DNA of 64,000 nt from assembly GCF_016545825.1 (NCBI RefSeq), contig NC_052612.1:52063738-52127737 (forward strand), in the 5' to 3' direction. This document shows positions 47,894 to 57,663 of the stretch, piece after piece (position 1 is the first letter of the stretch; each line of letters opens with the position of its first letter). Made by a program: the position numbers and the translations under genes. Below the pieces are notes generated by a model that worked only from the letters and a program-made list of their open reading frames with translations, was not told the DNA's origin and did not search any database. This stretch comes from Eucalyptus grandis. Taxonomy: Eukaryota > Streptophyta > Magnoliopsida > Myrtales > Myrtaceae.

Positions 47894-48502
47894 GGGATAA
47901 TTACCAAAAATAATAATCTAAAACCTATCGCACAACTTAAATTTTTTAATAGTCCTAACCAATTGACAATTTCTCAAAGTAATTATTCCAGCCAATTTTG
48001 GCTTAAAATTATTGACATGGGCATTGTCATCCTAAATGGTATTGCTACGCTAACGTGGACAATTTAAAAAAAAATCTAATTTTTTTCTTTTTTCCTTTTC
48101 CTTTTCACTCATTGTCCTTCACCAATCCACGCCTCGGCAATCGTCGGCAAACCATCGGCCATAAGCAAGGGCCACAAGCCCTCGTTGTGGACTCGTGGTT
48201 AGTGAGGGGGTTGCAACCCTCTCCAAATCTATGCAATGAAATGAAAGAAAAAAATAAAAGAAATCTACAAAATTTATAAAAAAAATTTATAAAATTTTTA
48301 AAGAATTAGAGAAAAAAATGTATGTGTTAGCATACCATTAGGACCATCAATGTCCACAATAGTGATTTTCAGCTAAAATTAGTCGGAAGAATTATATTGG
48401 CAAATAATCATAAGTTTGGGCCTAGACAATCCCAAATTAAAATAATTAGAACTAAATTGGTTGTCATACAATAAGTCTAGGATTGTTTTGGTATTTTTCT
48501 CT
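47894..48502. mobile_element. Small Mutator-like element, no captured gene
   Basis: The left end GGGATAATTACCAAAAATAA and the reverse complement of the right end AGAGAAAAATACCAAAACAA are imperfect inverted repeats, and an inner pair (CTAACGTGGACAATT / TTGTCCAC words) is also inverted. Inside the left arm CCAGCCAATTTTGGC echoes the arms of the elements at 7060 and 23150. The flanking 9-mers acaataaaa and atgataaag match at 6 of 9. The centre is AT-rich plus a short GC-rich patch. Confidence 0.55.
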
Positions 48503-48987
48503 ATGATAAAGTGAGACAATCTTTGGCCTGGGAAGCAAAAGAAAGTTTGAGCCTAGACAATACTACTATGGATCACACTTGGTACCGTCCATGCTTAGAA
48601 ACCTCAATGCCTGTACCATCGATAATCGTAAAAGATGTTGTCATCGGATTCGTTACTTATTTTATCCCGACCGTACGTGATTTTACTTTTCTAACGCATT
48701 CATACGGTTAAATACTCCAAATTCATATAGAACAACGCGGCATGTAATTCACATGCTATCGTCGGACTTTTCATACTCTTTTACAATACAAAAAAATAAA
48801 AGGGATAAATCTTGAGAAATTAGGCATTTGAATAAATAGGTAGTCAATCCAGCCTATTTTTTCTATGATTTTTTAGTGATTACATACTAACAAATTAGCA
48901 GGTACATAAATTTACTTACCAATAGAGGCAGATTCATCTACCAAGTTTAAATGCACCTAATGATGTCTATTATACTCTGCATAAAGC
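48503..48987. other. Upstream flank of the zinc-finger gene
   Basis: No gene or repeat boundary is seen. Confidence 0.4.
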
Positions 48988-48996
48988 CTATATAAT
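48988..48996 (+). promoter_or_regulatory. Candidate TATA box of the zinc-finger gene
   Basis: CTATATAAT lies 307-315 bp upstream of the ATG at 49303. That spacing implies a 5' UTR of about 280 bases or an undetected upstream intron, so the assignment is tentative. Confidence 0.35.
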
Positions 48997-49302
48997 GCCC
49001 AACCTAATAGCTCACACAACATCATACACAGCTCAACTCCATACACGATCTTATACCCACAAGCATGCACAGAAGGTCTTGCAACGCATCCAGGGCCAGG
49101 ATCGCAGCCCTTCGCACCAGCACACCGAATGAAGACACCAAGTAATTTTGCCACATTCACTGCAGACCTTCTGCTTTTCTGAAGCCATCCTCCCTCCTTC
49201 GAAGTCATTCTTCGTCACTTACTAATTCTCCTATACACTTCGTCGCTCTTCCACATTCGTCTTTCGCGTGCTCGTTCATCTGTCTTCGTCAAAGGAAAAA
49301 AG

Positions 49303-50292
49303 ATGGAGAAGAACAAGGTGTGCACCATCTGCAACAGGCGCTTCGCCAACGGCAAAGCCATGGGAGGCCACATGAGATCTCACTTAGCGAAGCTCCCTCT
49401 CCCTCCCAAGCAGCCCGACGTCCAGACCAAGCCGGCCCCAGTGCCAGCTCTCTCTTCGTCTTCTCTGCACCCGGATCGAAACGAAGCCACCTTGAAAGAC
49501 TTCCGTGGGTCGCCTAAGATTTATCTTCCTCACGACCGATCTGCCAATTCCGAATCATCCTTCGTTGCCAGCACCGATCCTGCCCTCCACGACAAGGGGA
49601 GCGAAGCCGAGTCGCTGAGGAACCCGAAGGGGAAGAGATCAAGCCGGTGCTGTAAGCCGGCCATGAACGAGGCGAGGGCTGAGACATCGGAGCAGGTGAG
49701 TTTGGACTCCGAGAACTTTTCTGTGGAAGATGTCGCACTGTGTCTTTTGATGCTACTGCGAGATAGCTGGACCAGAAAGGGCAAGGAAGTAGTTCAAGAA
49801 GCCGTTGACGATGAATTGGCTGAGGAGGACGAGAAGGACGATGAAGATGATGGCGACGATGAGTCATTTAACGCAACGCTGGCGAACCATCGACCTCGCC
49901 CCAAGTACTGGTGTGAGACTTGCAACAAAGTGTTCAGATCTTATCAAGCATACGGCGGGCACAAGGCCAGCCACAGCCACAAGAGGATGAAAGTGCTCGA
50001 CAGTAGAGAAAAGGAAGGGGGCGATGGCGGTGCAAAAACCAAAACTTTGACTGATAAGAGATTGTTCAAGTGCCCATTTTGCGACAAAGTGTTCGATTCA
50101 GGTCAAGGGCTGGGGGGTCACAAGAAAGTTCATTTCTTTAATACTGCAGTTAGTAAGAGCAACATTAACAACAACGACGACGATGCTGAGAATAAGGTCG
50201 GAGAGTCTAGGTTAGATCTTAACCTACCACCATCACCTGAGGAAGAAGGCAGCCCTGAACCGGTTGAGTCTTCTGCTGTTCCCGATCAGTGA
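49303..50292 (+). CDS. C2H2 zinc-finger protein, ZAT-like, with EAR repression motif
   Basis: Intronless, 329 residues. It has three plant Q-type C2H2 fingers: residues 7-27 (CTICNRRFANGKAMGGHMRS, then H), about 204-225 (CETCNKVFRSYQAYGGHKAS, then H) and about 257-277 (CPFCDKVFDSGQGLGGHKKV, then H). The QALGGH helix is KAMGGH, QAYGGH and QGLGGH. An acidic stretch (about residues 168-185) sits before the second finger. An EAR motif, LDLNLPP, lies at 304-310, near the C-terminus. Such proteins are nuclear DNA-binding repressors, often stress-related, recruiting TOPLESS-type co-repressors through the EAR motif. The layout (one N-terminal finger, then a pair) matches the ZAT1/4/9-like group. The gene sits in the part of the duplicated segment that is missing from the other copy. 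The start is the first ATG and puts finger 1 at the extreme N-terminus, as in relatives. Confidence 0.93.
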   Translation: MEKNKVCTICNRRFANGKAMGGHMRSHLAKLPLPPKQPDVQTKPAPVPALSSSSLHPDRNEATLKDFRGSPKIYLPHDRSANSESSFVASTDPALHDKGSEAESLRNPKGKRSSRCCKPAMNEARAETSEQVSLDSENFSVEDVALCLLMLLRDSWTRKGKEVVQEAVDDELAEEDEKDDEDDGDDESFNATLANHRPRPKYWCETCNKVFRSYQAYGGHKASHSHKRMKVLDSREKEGGDGGAKTKTLTDKRLFKCPFCDKVFDSGQGLGGHKKVHFFNTAVSKSNINNNDDDAENKVGESRLDLNLPPSPEEEGSPEPVESSAVPDQ

Positions 50293-50674
50293 AGAAGAAA
50301 AGTTGCGTCCAATGAACCGGGTCGGCTAGGTCTGGTTCATTTTCCTTTCCTTTCGTTTTTTTTTTTTTCTCCAAGTCCTGCGAACAAACTTTGATCAATT
50401 TCAGTTTCCGTTTACAACTTCGTGTAAACGTATTCCTTTCGAGATTTATGCGCACCTGAGGTTCTATCTTACCATTAAGACGAAAAGAGTCTCTGAATTT
50501 GACCGAGCCACAGCATCTTTTGAGCTTCGATGACGTGCGAGGAGTTCATTCCATCGTTCCATTGCAAGCAGTGTAAACCCAGAGGCCTAGTCCTCTTCTC
50601 GTTCGTCGCTCTAGTTCCGCTGCTTACTTAAATGCAGATTCATTCCCTTTATTTAATGATATCGACGAGTTGAA
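50293..50674. other. 3' flank of the zinc-finger gene
   Basis: Contains a T run at 50359-50370 and no recognisable gene. It ends where similarity to duplicate copy 1 resumes. Confidence 0.4.
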
Positions 50675-52198
50675 AATTTGGGTTTTGATATGCGATGAGG
50701 TTATCTTTGAGCTCATTATGAGTTTATCCTGAGGGACGTCTATGTGCTTGTGTGGGAAGAAGTTACGAGAGGAGCATTGAAAGCTGCCACATCTGTTTCG
50801 CAAAGCATATCCACCTGATTTTTTTGGCTAACTGTTTCTTCCTTATTTCTCTCCTCAAAATATCCCAAAAGTCAACGAAGCACTTACTCAGTTTTTGGCT
50901 TTTTGATGCGATGAGAGTATTTGCCGTTGGTCATGGCCAAGAACTCGTAAGACTACTCCGTGAATTTGACGTGCTGCTAATGTTATGTAGACTGCAATCG
51001 CTAGATGAATATAATACATCATAAATGAGTTTTTGAATAAGTGGGTTACATTCAATCTCTTGGATAGATTTAAAAATAAATAAATAAATAAGGGCTGTGT
51101 TTTTTTAATCTTAAATAATGAAGTGCTTTCCACCACAAATTCAAATGTGGCAATCGGATCACAAACTAATATTTTGATTTTCGGAGTTCGAACTGCTATA
51201 TCGATCATATATGTTTAACTTCTAAAAATTGATTTTCCTATTGAAATAGATCAAATCCATTTGGTTAACTTGGATAAGTAAAATTTTACCCAAAAAATAT
51301 TAGGCACAAGTTTTTCTGGCGCATGTATAAAAACTATTGCATAAGACTATTTTCGAAAGTATATGGCCGTTTCCAAATTACATTTATATATCTCATTGTT
51401 TTGTAATGGACCGATTATATGAAAATTGAGAAGAAAATATATTATGCATTCGTTACATGGTTGATGCAGTTAAACAAATCAGTTGTACATTCATATTATT
51501 TACGTGATTCGCATGACAGCCAATTTTGTGTTTAAAACTTGAAAATGCTTGTTGTGATTAACTTATTTCTTTACATGTCAAGGACTTTTGATGCATAAAA
51601 TATGTTCTTGAAACTTTATTCATATTAGACAACAAAAAATGGGACTTTGGGCACGATTTAGTATGTGGTTTAAACAACCACGATAAGGATTTTGATACGA
51701 ACAATTAGTTAAATTCTGTAATTTGTACGTAACTTACACATATTGCCCAATAAAATACGACAGTTTAGACACAATTTTGCATAGAATAAAGAACCTATAT
51801 ATGTATATATATAACATACTGATTTGAAAAATTGATATCAGTTAAAGGGTAATGAGATGGTTCAGGCATTTTGACCACCGAATAATATTTACTATTCTAA
51901 AAGTTCTTCATAAATTATCTACTGTTTAAATATTATTTATTCAGATTTATTTCTTTAAATAATCCCACAGCTTTTCAAATTTCCTATTCGTCCGATATGT
52001 CTTTAGTTGGCTCGTCTTTCCCTTTCTATAATGCGGTTGCCCATCTAACATAGCGCAATATTTGTGGTCAGAAATTCACCGTTACAATTTGAGCATAACG
52101 GTGCCGTAATGCTAGCTGCACTAAAGAACATACTAAGCTAACATACCGATATTCATTTCACTTAATAAGTGATGCATGCTATTATAAGTGGACGCTTT

Positions 52199-52428
52199 GG
52201 CTCCGTTTGTTTTGTTGAAATAAAATAATTTAAAAAATATTTTTCTAAAAATAATCATTGTCGCTTCAAATAATTAGTTCATGATATTTTTATTATCGAC
52301 AATTATTTATGTGTAAATATTTTCATAAATATCGAAAATATTTTTTTGTTCATTCATTTTTGTTAGTAATACAAACGATTATTTTTAGAAAAGTATTTTC
52401 CAAATCATTTATCTTTCGTGAAATAAAC
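52199..52428 (+). mobile_element. MITE, third copy of the family
   Basis: Starts GGCTCCGTTTGTTTTGTTGA, contains CTAAAAATAATCATTG and its inverted partner AAACGATTATTTTTAGAAAA, and ends at TTTCGTGAAATAAAC. It is the best-preserved of the three and lies at the duplicate position of the 44495 copy. Confidence 0.65.
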
Positions 52429-52802
52429 TCACCATTTAATTTAATGAGCGAATTGCATTCAATATCCTAAAAGAACTTTGACTTATCATTTGGTATGTAA
52501 ATTTCGTAAACTAGTCGTAGCATATCCAACCCTAAATCTATTTTGAGCATGAGTACATATGGATGACTATGAGGATAGAAAAATTTAATGCACGGGATGT
52601 ACTAGCTGTAACTTCATTATAATATCTTTTGATTTAAAGATTTAAGATAGATTTCCTTATTCAGTACAACATAGTTAAACAAGGATACTTTGTCGCAGCA
52701 CATCAGATATGCATTCTCACTAGTGTTCTTTCTTCTTGCCAGTGATTCCTCACAGGCTTTACATCTTTCAAATGTCGATTGCCCCAGTTCTCTTTCCTAC
52801 TC

Positions 52803-53174
52803 TTGCTCTTACTCACATGAAAATACAACAAATGCTTTTACATGTATCTGATTTCAGTACGTATTGACAGATTCTACAGATTGCACTAGATTTCAAAAGA
52901 TCTTCGTTTCAACTTTCGAAAGATGGAGGGAGGAAAACTCGTCTCCTGAAGACATTCATGGAGAAGAAGTCAGTCAAATTTCCTAAGTGACCTTAGATGT
53001 CGGAGGCTATAATTAGCGGGCGCGGGCAGGCGTGCCATCTTGACTGTTGAACCCATATTGCCTTGGACTTTACTCCTAGAAAGCCCAAATCTACTCTCGT
53101 TGGACAGGAAACAGAACGATGCAGCACAACGGTTGGACCTGATCTGGCCCAGGATTAGAGTTGGACATCATTGT
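52803..53174. other. Intergenic, no gene seen
   Basis: Sequence to the right of the duplicated segment. Nothing is recognised apart from the retroelement remnant that follows. Confidence 0.35.
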
Positions 53175-53400
53175 TTATTCCGGGGCAGCAACGTAAATAT
53201 TCGGGGTAGCTAGATGAAGTTCGCGTCGAAGCATGAACAGAAGACTGAGGACCGTCGTCAGGATAGCAAGATCTTCATAGGAGTCTCTTCTCAACTTGGC
53301 TAAGATGTCTGCCGCTTGGTTTGCTTCACGACAGATATGCTTAATCAGCGTCCCATGGAAATCCACCACCAATTCCCTGCTTTCATGAATATAGCCCGTT
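53175..53400 (-). mobile_element. RNase H domain remnant of a LINE-type element
   Basis: The minus strand reads IKHICREANQAADILAKL, matching the H..REAN..AD.LAK motif at the end of the RNase H-like domain in plant LINE reverse transcriptases and related RNase H genes. Only about 65 residues are open and no reverse transcriptase is found upstream, so it is a fragment. Confidence 0.65.
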
Positions 53401-53885
53401 CCTTACCAAACACTTACCGGTCAATTGCTGAAAATCTTCCTCCTGAAATTATAGATTCAGGTTTAGATTCTTGATATTACCATGTTAAAATCTCGAATTG
53501 ATTCGATTCGTAGAATGCAGTATGGTGGAAGATGGATAACTATACTATAGAGATATAGGTTGTTCCATCAACTAAAGTTGAACACCTGCGGTGATAATGA
53601 GAAAGGTATACTTGATCCTTGTTGGGATTACGTCGAAAACATTATAGTCATTCCTCTCGATCAAAGGGTCTCCAAAAGGTCGGTAGCTGCACTCAACCGA
53701 GTTATGTTTCTCCATCGAGTTGTGTGCTAAAACGGCAAGGATTTCACAGCAGAGAGTAATTAAGGGATTCGCAATGATTGCGAGGTTATGCACCCAGCAC
53801 CTTAAGTACCAAATTAGCAGGTCAAAGGATTATGAAAAAATACATAGGAAAGATCGCCCTCAAAGGTCATCGCTAGAGATGCAGA
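53401..53885. other. Intergenic, left flank of the Copia element
   Basis: No gene is recognised. It ends with gcaga (53881-53885), the target duplication of the adjoining retrotransposon. Confidence 0.4.
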
Positions 53886-54350
53886 TGTTAGACGCAAATT
53901 GCGCAACCCCAAGATCTCCATAACCAGAACAAGAATATGCACAATTGAGTAGAAAGATTAAAGCACCTGGATCCATCGAATATAGAGCGGAAGCAGAAAA
54001 AAGGATTACCCACATATATTAAGGGGATCCACGCATCAAGTCCTTCTCCTCTATTGCCCTCCGTATGACTGGCTCAATGAGGCAGCCTCCCTCACGTTTA
54101 GCGTTAGGTAAACGCCCCTTAGATGAGGATACATGTGAGAATTAGGGTTAGAGGAGAGACTTGAGCACTATTTATGAGTTTCCAAAGTCCCTCTCATTAC
54201 GGGCCGGGCTCAACTCGGCTCACACTAATAAACCCATATTAGACTAATTAAGAAACCTTTTATCTCTCTTTAGACCAACCATGTTTTACCGTAAAAAAAA
54301 CAGTAATTACAATATCAATTAATTTAGTCCACATTAGGAAAACTCTTACA
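53886..54350 (-). repeat. 3' LTR of the Copia element
   Basis: On the + strand it begins TGTTAGACGCAAATTGCGC and ends AACTCTTACA. It aligns with 60462-60919 at roughly 90% identity by eye, with several small indels. Confidence 0.93.
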
Positions 54351-54363
54351 TTCTCCCACTTGG
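54351..54363 (-). other. Polypurine tract of the Copia element
   Basis: CCAAGTGGGAGAA on the minus strand, directly before the 3' LTR. This is the usual priming site for plus-strand DNA synthesis and is highly typical of plant Copia elements. Confidence 0.85.
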
Positions 54364-54460
54364 ACTATATTAATTGAAATCGTACCGTATGTGCGCACAT
54401 TTGGTCCAGAGATAATTCTTAATAGTCAATCCTATTCCATAAAGTCTTAAACACCGAATC

Positions 54461-54532
54461 ATGGCGGTAACTGCGTGTATACACACAGAGCCTTCCATGG
54501 CGGTAACTGCGTGTATACACACAGAGCCTTCC
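54461..54532. repeat. Perfect 36-bp tandem duplication
   Basis: Two identical 36-bp units (54461-54496 and 54497-54532) begin ATGGCGGTAACTGCGTGTAT and contain the palindrome GTGTATACAC. They lie inside the Copia element near its 3' LTR. Identity suggests the duplication is recent. Confidence 0.9.
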
Positions 54533-54959
54533 ATGATCACGAATGTTCTCAATTTTATTGATATGGATTCAATATAGTAGTGTGTCAAATGGATAAAGTC
54601 TCTCATAGAGATATCCCATTTGTCAGTCACCATTCTCTTACCTTAGGTGTCACAAAAACTTGTGCCACAAGAGAATACTTTATGGTTCCAATGAACCCAC
54701 ATATGTCTTGTCCTTATGGTTAACCTTCTTTATGTATCACAAGACATATGCACAAGGCTAATAACCGGATGCCCGGATCCCCGTAGCCTTCACTCAAGGT
54801 TTATACAATCCCTTGAGACTTTATCAATATGTATTCAACATAATAACAATACATTCAAAATATTTTATTGAATGCAAAAGTTGATACATATCAAACCGTT
54901 ACAAAATGTAACAAATACAGATGAAATCTTTATCAGAGTAAAGCCAAAATAGCTTCCAC

Positions 54960-55700
54960 TAAACAACAGTATCCAAAGATACTCATAGGCCCATGCTAAT
55001 GACATGTCACTCAAATACACATGGGCGTAGGCCTTTAGTTAGTGGATCTGTAACTACATCATCTGTGAAAATATGTTATATTATAAGTCACCTTTCTGTA
55101 CCGTTTCTTTATGGTAAAAAATATTTGACCACCATATATTTAGATCCCTTGAGACCTCTGTAGCAAATAAATAATACTACAAATTTGTTATCTCAATACA
55201 ACCGTATGGGTCTATCCATAAAGTTAAAACGATTAACTCCTTTCATGAGGTTCTGGAGCTTAAAAACCTAAGTAACAGCCTAAAAGAATGTTACTAACAC
55301 TGCTTACATAGTAGAAGATGACATAGAACTTTATTTATTGCACTTACTGCTAACATAAATATGTATTCTGTTATTGATTGCATGTCATCAAAATAGCTAG
55401 CAAAGTTTACATCTAAATATCCTACTAACTGCAAGAATTGAACATGTCTATAAATTAGCATATAATCTCTTGTTTTCTTTAAGTACCTTTAAAATCTTCT
55501 TGGCAACAACCCAGTGATCACGTCCTGGATTTACTGATATTTTCCTAGAAGTCCCGTCACAAAGACGATATTTAGTCTAGTGCAAATTCGAGTATACATT
55601 ATACTTTTAAGTGCACTGACATAAGGTACACCATTTAATTAGATTTTCTCAATATCTAAATAAGGACAATGTGATAGATTTAGTCCATCACTATTAACAA
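54960..55700 (-). pseudogene. Copia polymerase remnant (end of RT and RNase H)
   Basis: Reading the minus strand with frame changes gives ICTRLNIVFVTGLLGKYQ, VGYLDVNFASYFDDMQSITE followed by YIFMLA, and near 55050 TDPLTKGL. These correspond to CTRPDI.., VGYSD.DFAG...KST.GYIF.LA and ADPLTK motifs of Copia RT/RNase H. Several stops and shifts show it is inactive. Confidence 0.8.
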
Positions 55701-56324
55701 CAAGAGCAATTCCTAGCTTGCAATGATGTATATTAAATATTTCCAATATACAATCAGCAAATGTCCTCCGAGAAAATCTAATATAATATGGCAAAAACAA
55801 TCCTTACAGACCTCAGTACAAAGGATATAAGATGTCTCAAGGTCACAACTTGTAAGCAAAACATAATGTACATAAAGTATGAGAAAAAAATAAATTTCCT
55901 CCCACTGACCTTGCAAAGTATATTGAATTACTTTGTTCCCAATTGAACAAAATAATAACACTATGAAACTTTAATAATATTGTCGGAAACTTGCTTAAGA
56001 CCATGAATTAGAACTTTTCAGTCTACATACAAGTTTACTTGAATCTGCTGTAAAATCATCCAGTTGCACTATATAGATTTTGTATTTATTTGGCGTAACT
56101 CCATATCAAAATAAGTTATTAATGCCACATTCACTTTGAAAGAATCTTTAAAAATACTAGAAAGAAATATTTATTTCTTTACTATTAACTATCCACCCCT
56201 CTTTCAGAGTAAAAACTTTAGTTACCAATTTGGCTTTAAACTTCACAATTTTTCTTTGAAATCCTTTTAATTTTGTACGCCAATTTGCAACTAATGAACT
56301 TGTAATCTTTAGGCAAGTAAATTA

Positions 56325-57367
56325 GGTGCGCATGGATTTATTTCGTGCTTTTTGTTCTGGGAGAAACAAAAAAAAGTGTTTGTTCCAGGGGGAACAATTT
56401 TTGAACAAAAGAACGCGTTTGGTAACGTTTGGTCAGGAATAAAAAATGAACAGAAACACGTTTGGTTAAATTTTATTATTTTTTTGTTTCTTTTAATTTT
56501 TTAAACATTTTTTATTATTTTTTATTTTTTCCTTTCTTTTTATTTTTTCTTTTTTTCGGCCGGTCACCGGCCTCCGGCGACCGGCCGACGGGGCCGGGCT
56601 GCCCTCGCCCAGCCACGGCGAGGCTCGCCGGCCCACGGCGAGGCCGAGCCGTGGTTGGGCGAGGCTTGGCCTCGCTTAGGCGGGCGAGCTCGGGCTCGCC
56701 TAGATCCGGCGAGGCCGCGTCGCCGGCCCGGCGAGCTCGGGCTCGCCGGATTGGCGAGCTCGAGCTCGCCCAGCCATGGCGAGCTCGGGCTCGCCGGGAT
56801 CTGGGCGAGCCCGAGCTCGCCCAGCCAAGGCGAGGCTCGGCCTCGCCGGCGCGGGCAACGCCGAGCCTCGCCTTGGCCGGGCGAGCTCGGGCTCGCCCAG
56901 GATCCGGCGAGCCCGAGCCCTCGCCATGGCCGGGCGAGCTCGAGCTCGCCCGGATCCGGCGAGCCCGAGCCTTGCACGGGGCGGCGACGCCGAGCCTCGC
57001 GGGGCCGGCGACGCTCGGCCTCGCCGGATCTGGGCGAGGCCGAGCCTCGACGGCCGGTCGCCGGCCATGGCCGGGCCGGCGACCGCCAAAGAAAAATAAG
57101 AAAAAGAAGAAGAAAAGAAGAAGAGAAGAAGAAGAGAGAAAAGAGTCGTTTTTGTTCTTTTGTTCTTCCGAGAAGTGTTTCTTTTCTGGAGAAACAACTT
57201 TTTTTGTTTCTTTTTCTGCATTTCCTATTTCGTTCCGAAACAAAAAAAAAAAAAAAAGGAACAAAAAACGCAACCAAACGCGTTTCTGTTCCTTTTTTGT
57301 TCCCGGGCACACTTTCCGTACAAAAGTGTGCCGGAAACGTTTCTTAGAAACGTTTCCATGCACGCCC
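56325..57367. mobile_element. Harbinger-like element with GC-rich palindromic core, inserted in the Copia element
   Basis: A TTA direct repeat flanks it (56322-56324 and 57368-57370). The ends GGTGCGCATGGATTT and, in reverse complement, GGGCGTGCATGGAAA are inverted repeats, followed on both sides by AT-rich arms with GTTTGGT/ACCAAAC and GTTCC/GGAAC words. The core (about 56555-57090) is very GC-rich and made of variants of GGCGAGCTCGGGCTCGCC, a near-palindrome. Because it lacks stop codons, several long overlapping frames exist on both strands, all of low complexity. None looks like a real protein. Confidence 0.75.
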
Positions 57368-57663
57368 TTAGTTTCCAAACACTATGATGTTTCATAGATT
57401 GTATATCGCCTTTTATGACATCTAATCACATACTTGATTGAGGATAAGAAACAACATTTATTTATGTCGATAAATCAACCATGTAGTGGATATTGTAGTC
57501 ATGCTCTCATGAACGCCCTTAGTTTCCAAACACTATGATGTTTCATAGATTGTATATCGCCTTTTATGACATCTAATTACATACTTGATTGAGGATAAGA
57601 AACAACATTTATTTATGTCGATAAATCAACCATGTAGTGGATATTGTAGTCATGCTCTCATGA
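57362..57663. repeat. Tandem duplication of about 151 bp at the edge of the Harbinger-like element
   Basis: Two nearly identical units (57362-57512 and 57513-57663) begin ACGCCCTTAGTTTCCAAAC and end ATGCTCTCATGA. The first bases of each unit (ACGCCC) are the last bases of the inserted element plus the TTA. The duplication therefore happened after the insertion. Confidence 0.85.

Larger units (their letters stand above)
45598..52802. repeat. Segmental duplication, copy 2
   Basis: Direct-orientation counterpart of 39562-45172. It contains a hAT-like insertion (46819-47878) missing from copy 1, and a 47894-50675 stretch with the zinc-finger gene that copy 1 lacks. It lacks the SWEET-bearing element and the solo LTR. 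Identity in the matched blocks looks like 80-90% by eye. Confidence 0.9.

Noticed and set aside
49514..49867. Minus-strand frames opposite the zinc-finger gene
   Set aside because: Antisense shadows of an intact C2H2 coding sequence with three conserved fingers.
56462..57397. Long open frames on both strands (up to 311 codons) as protein genes
   Set aside because: They overlap in several frames, consist of Gly/Ala/Arg/Pro repeats, and coincide with the GC-rich core of a TTA-flanked element.
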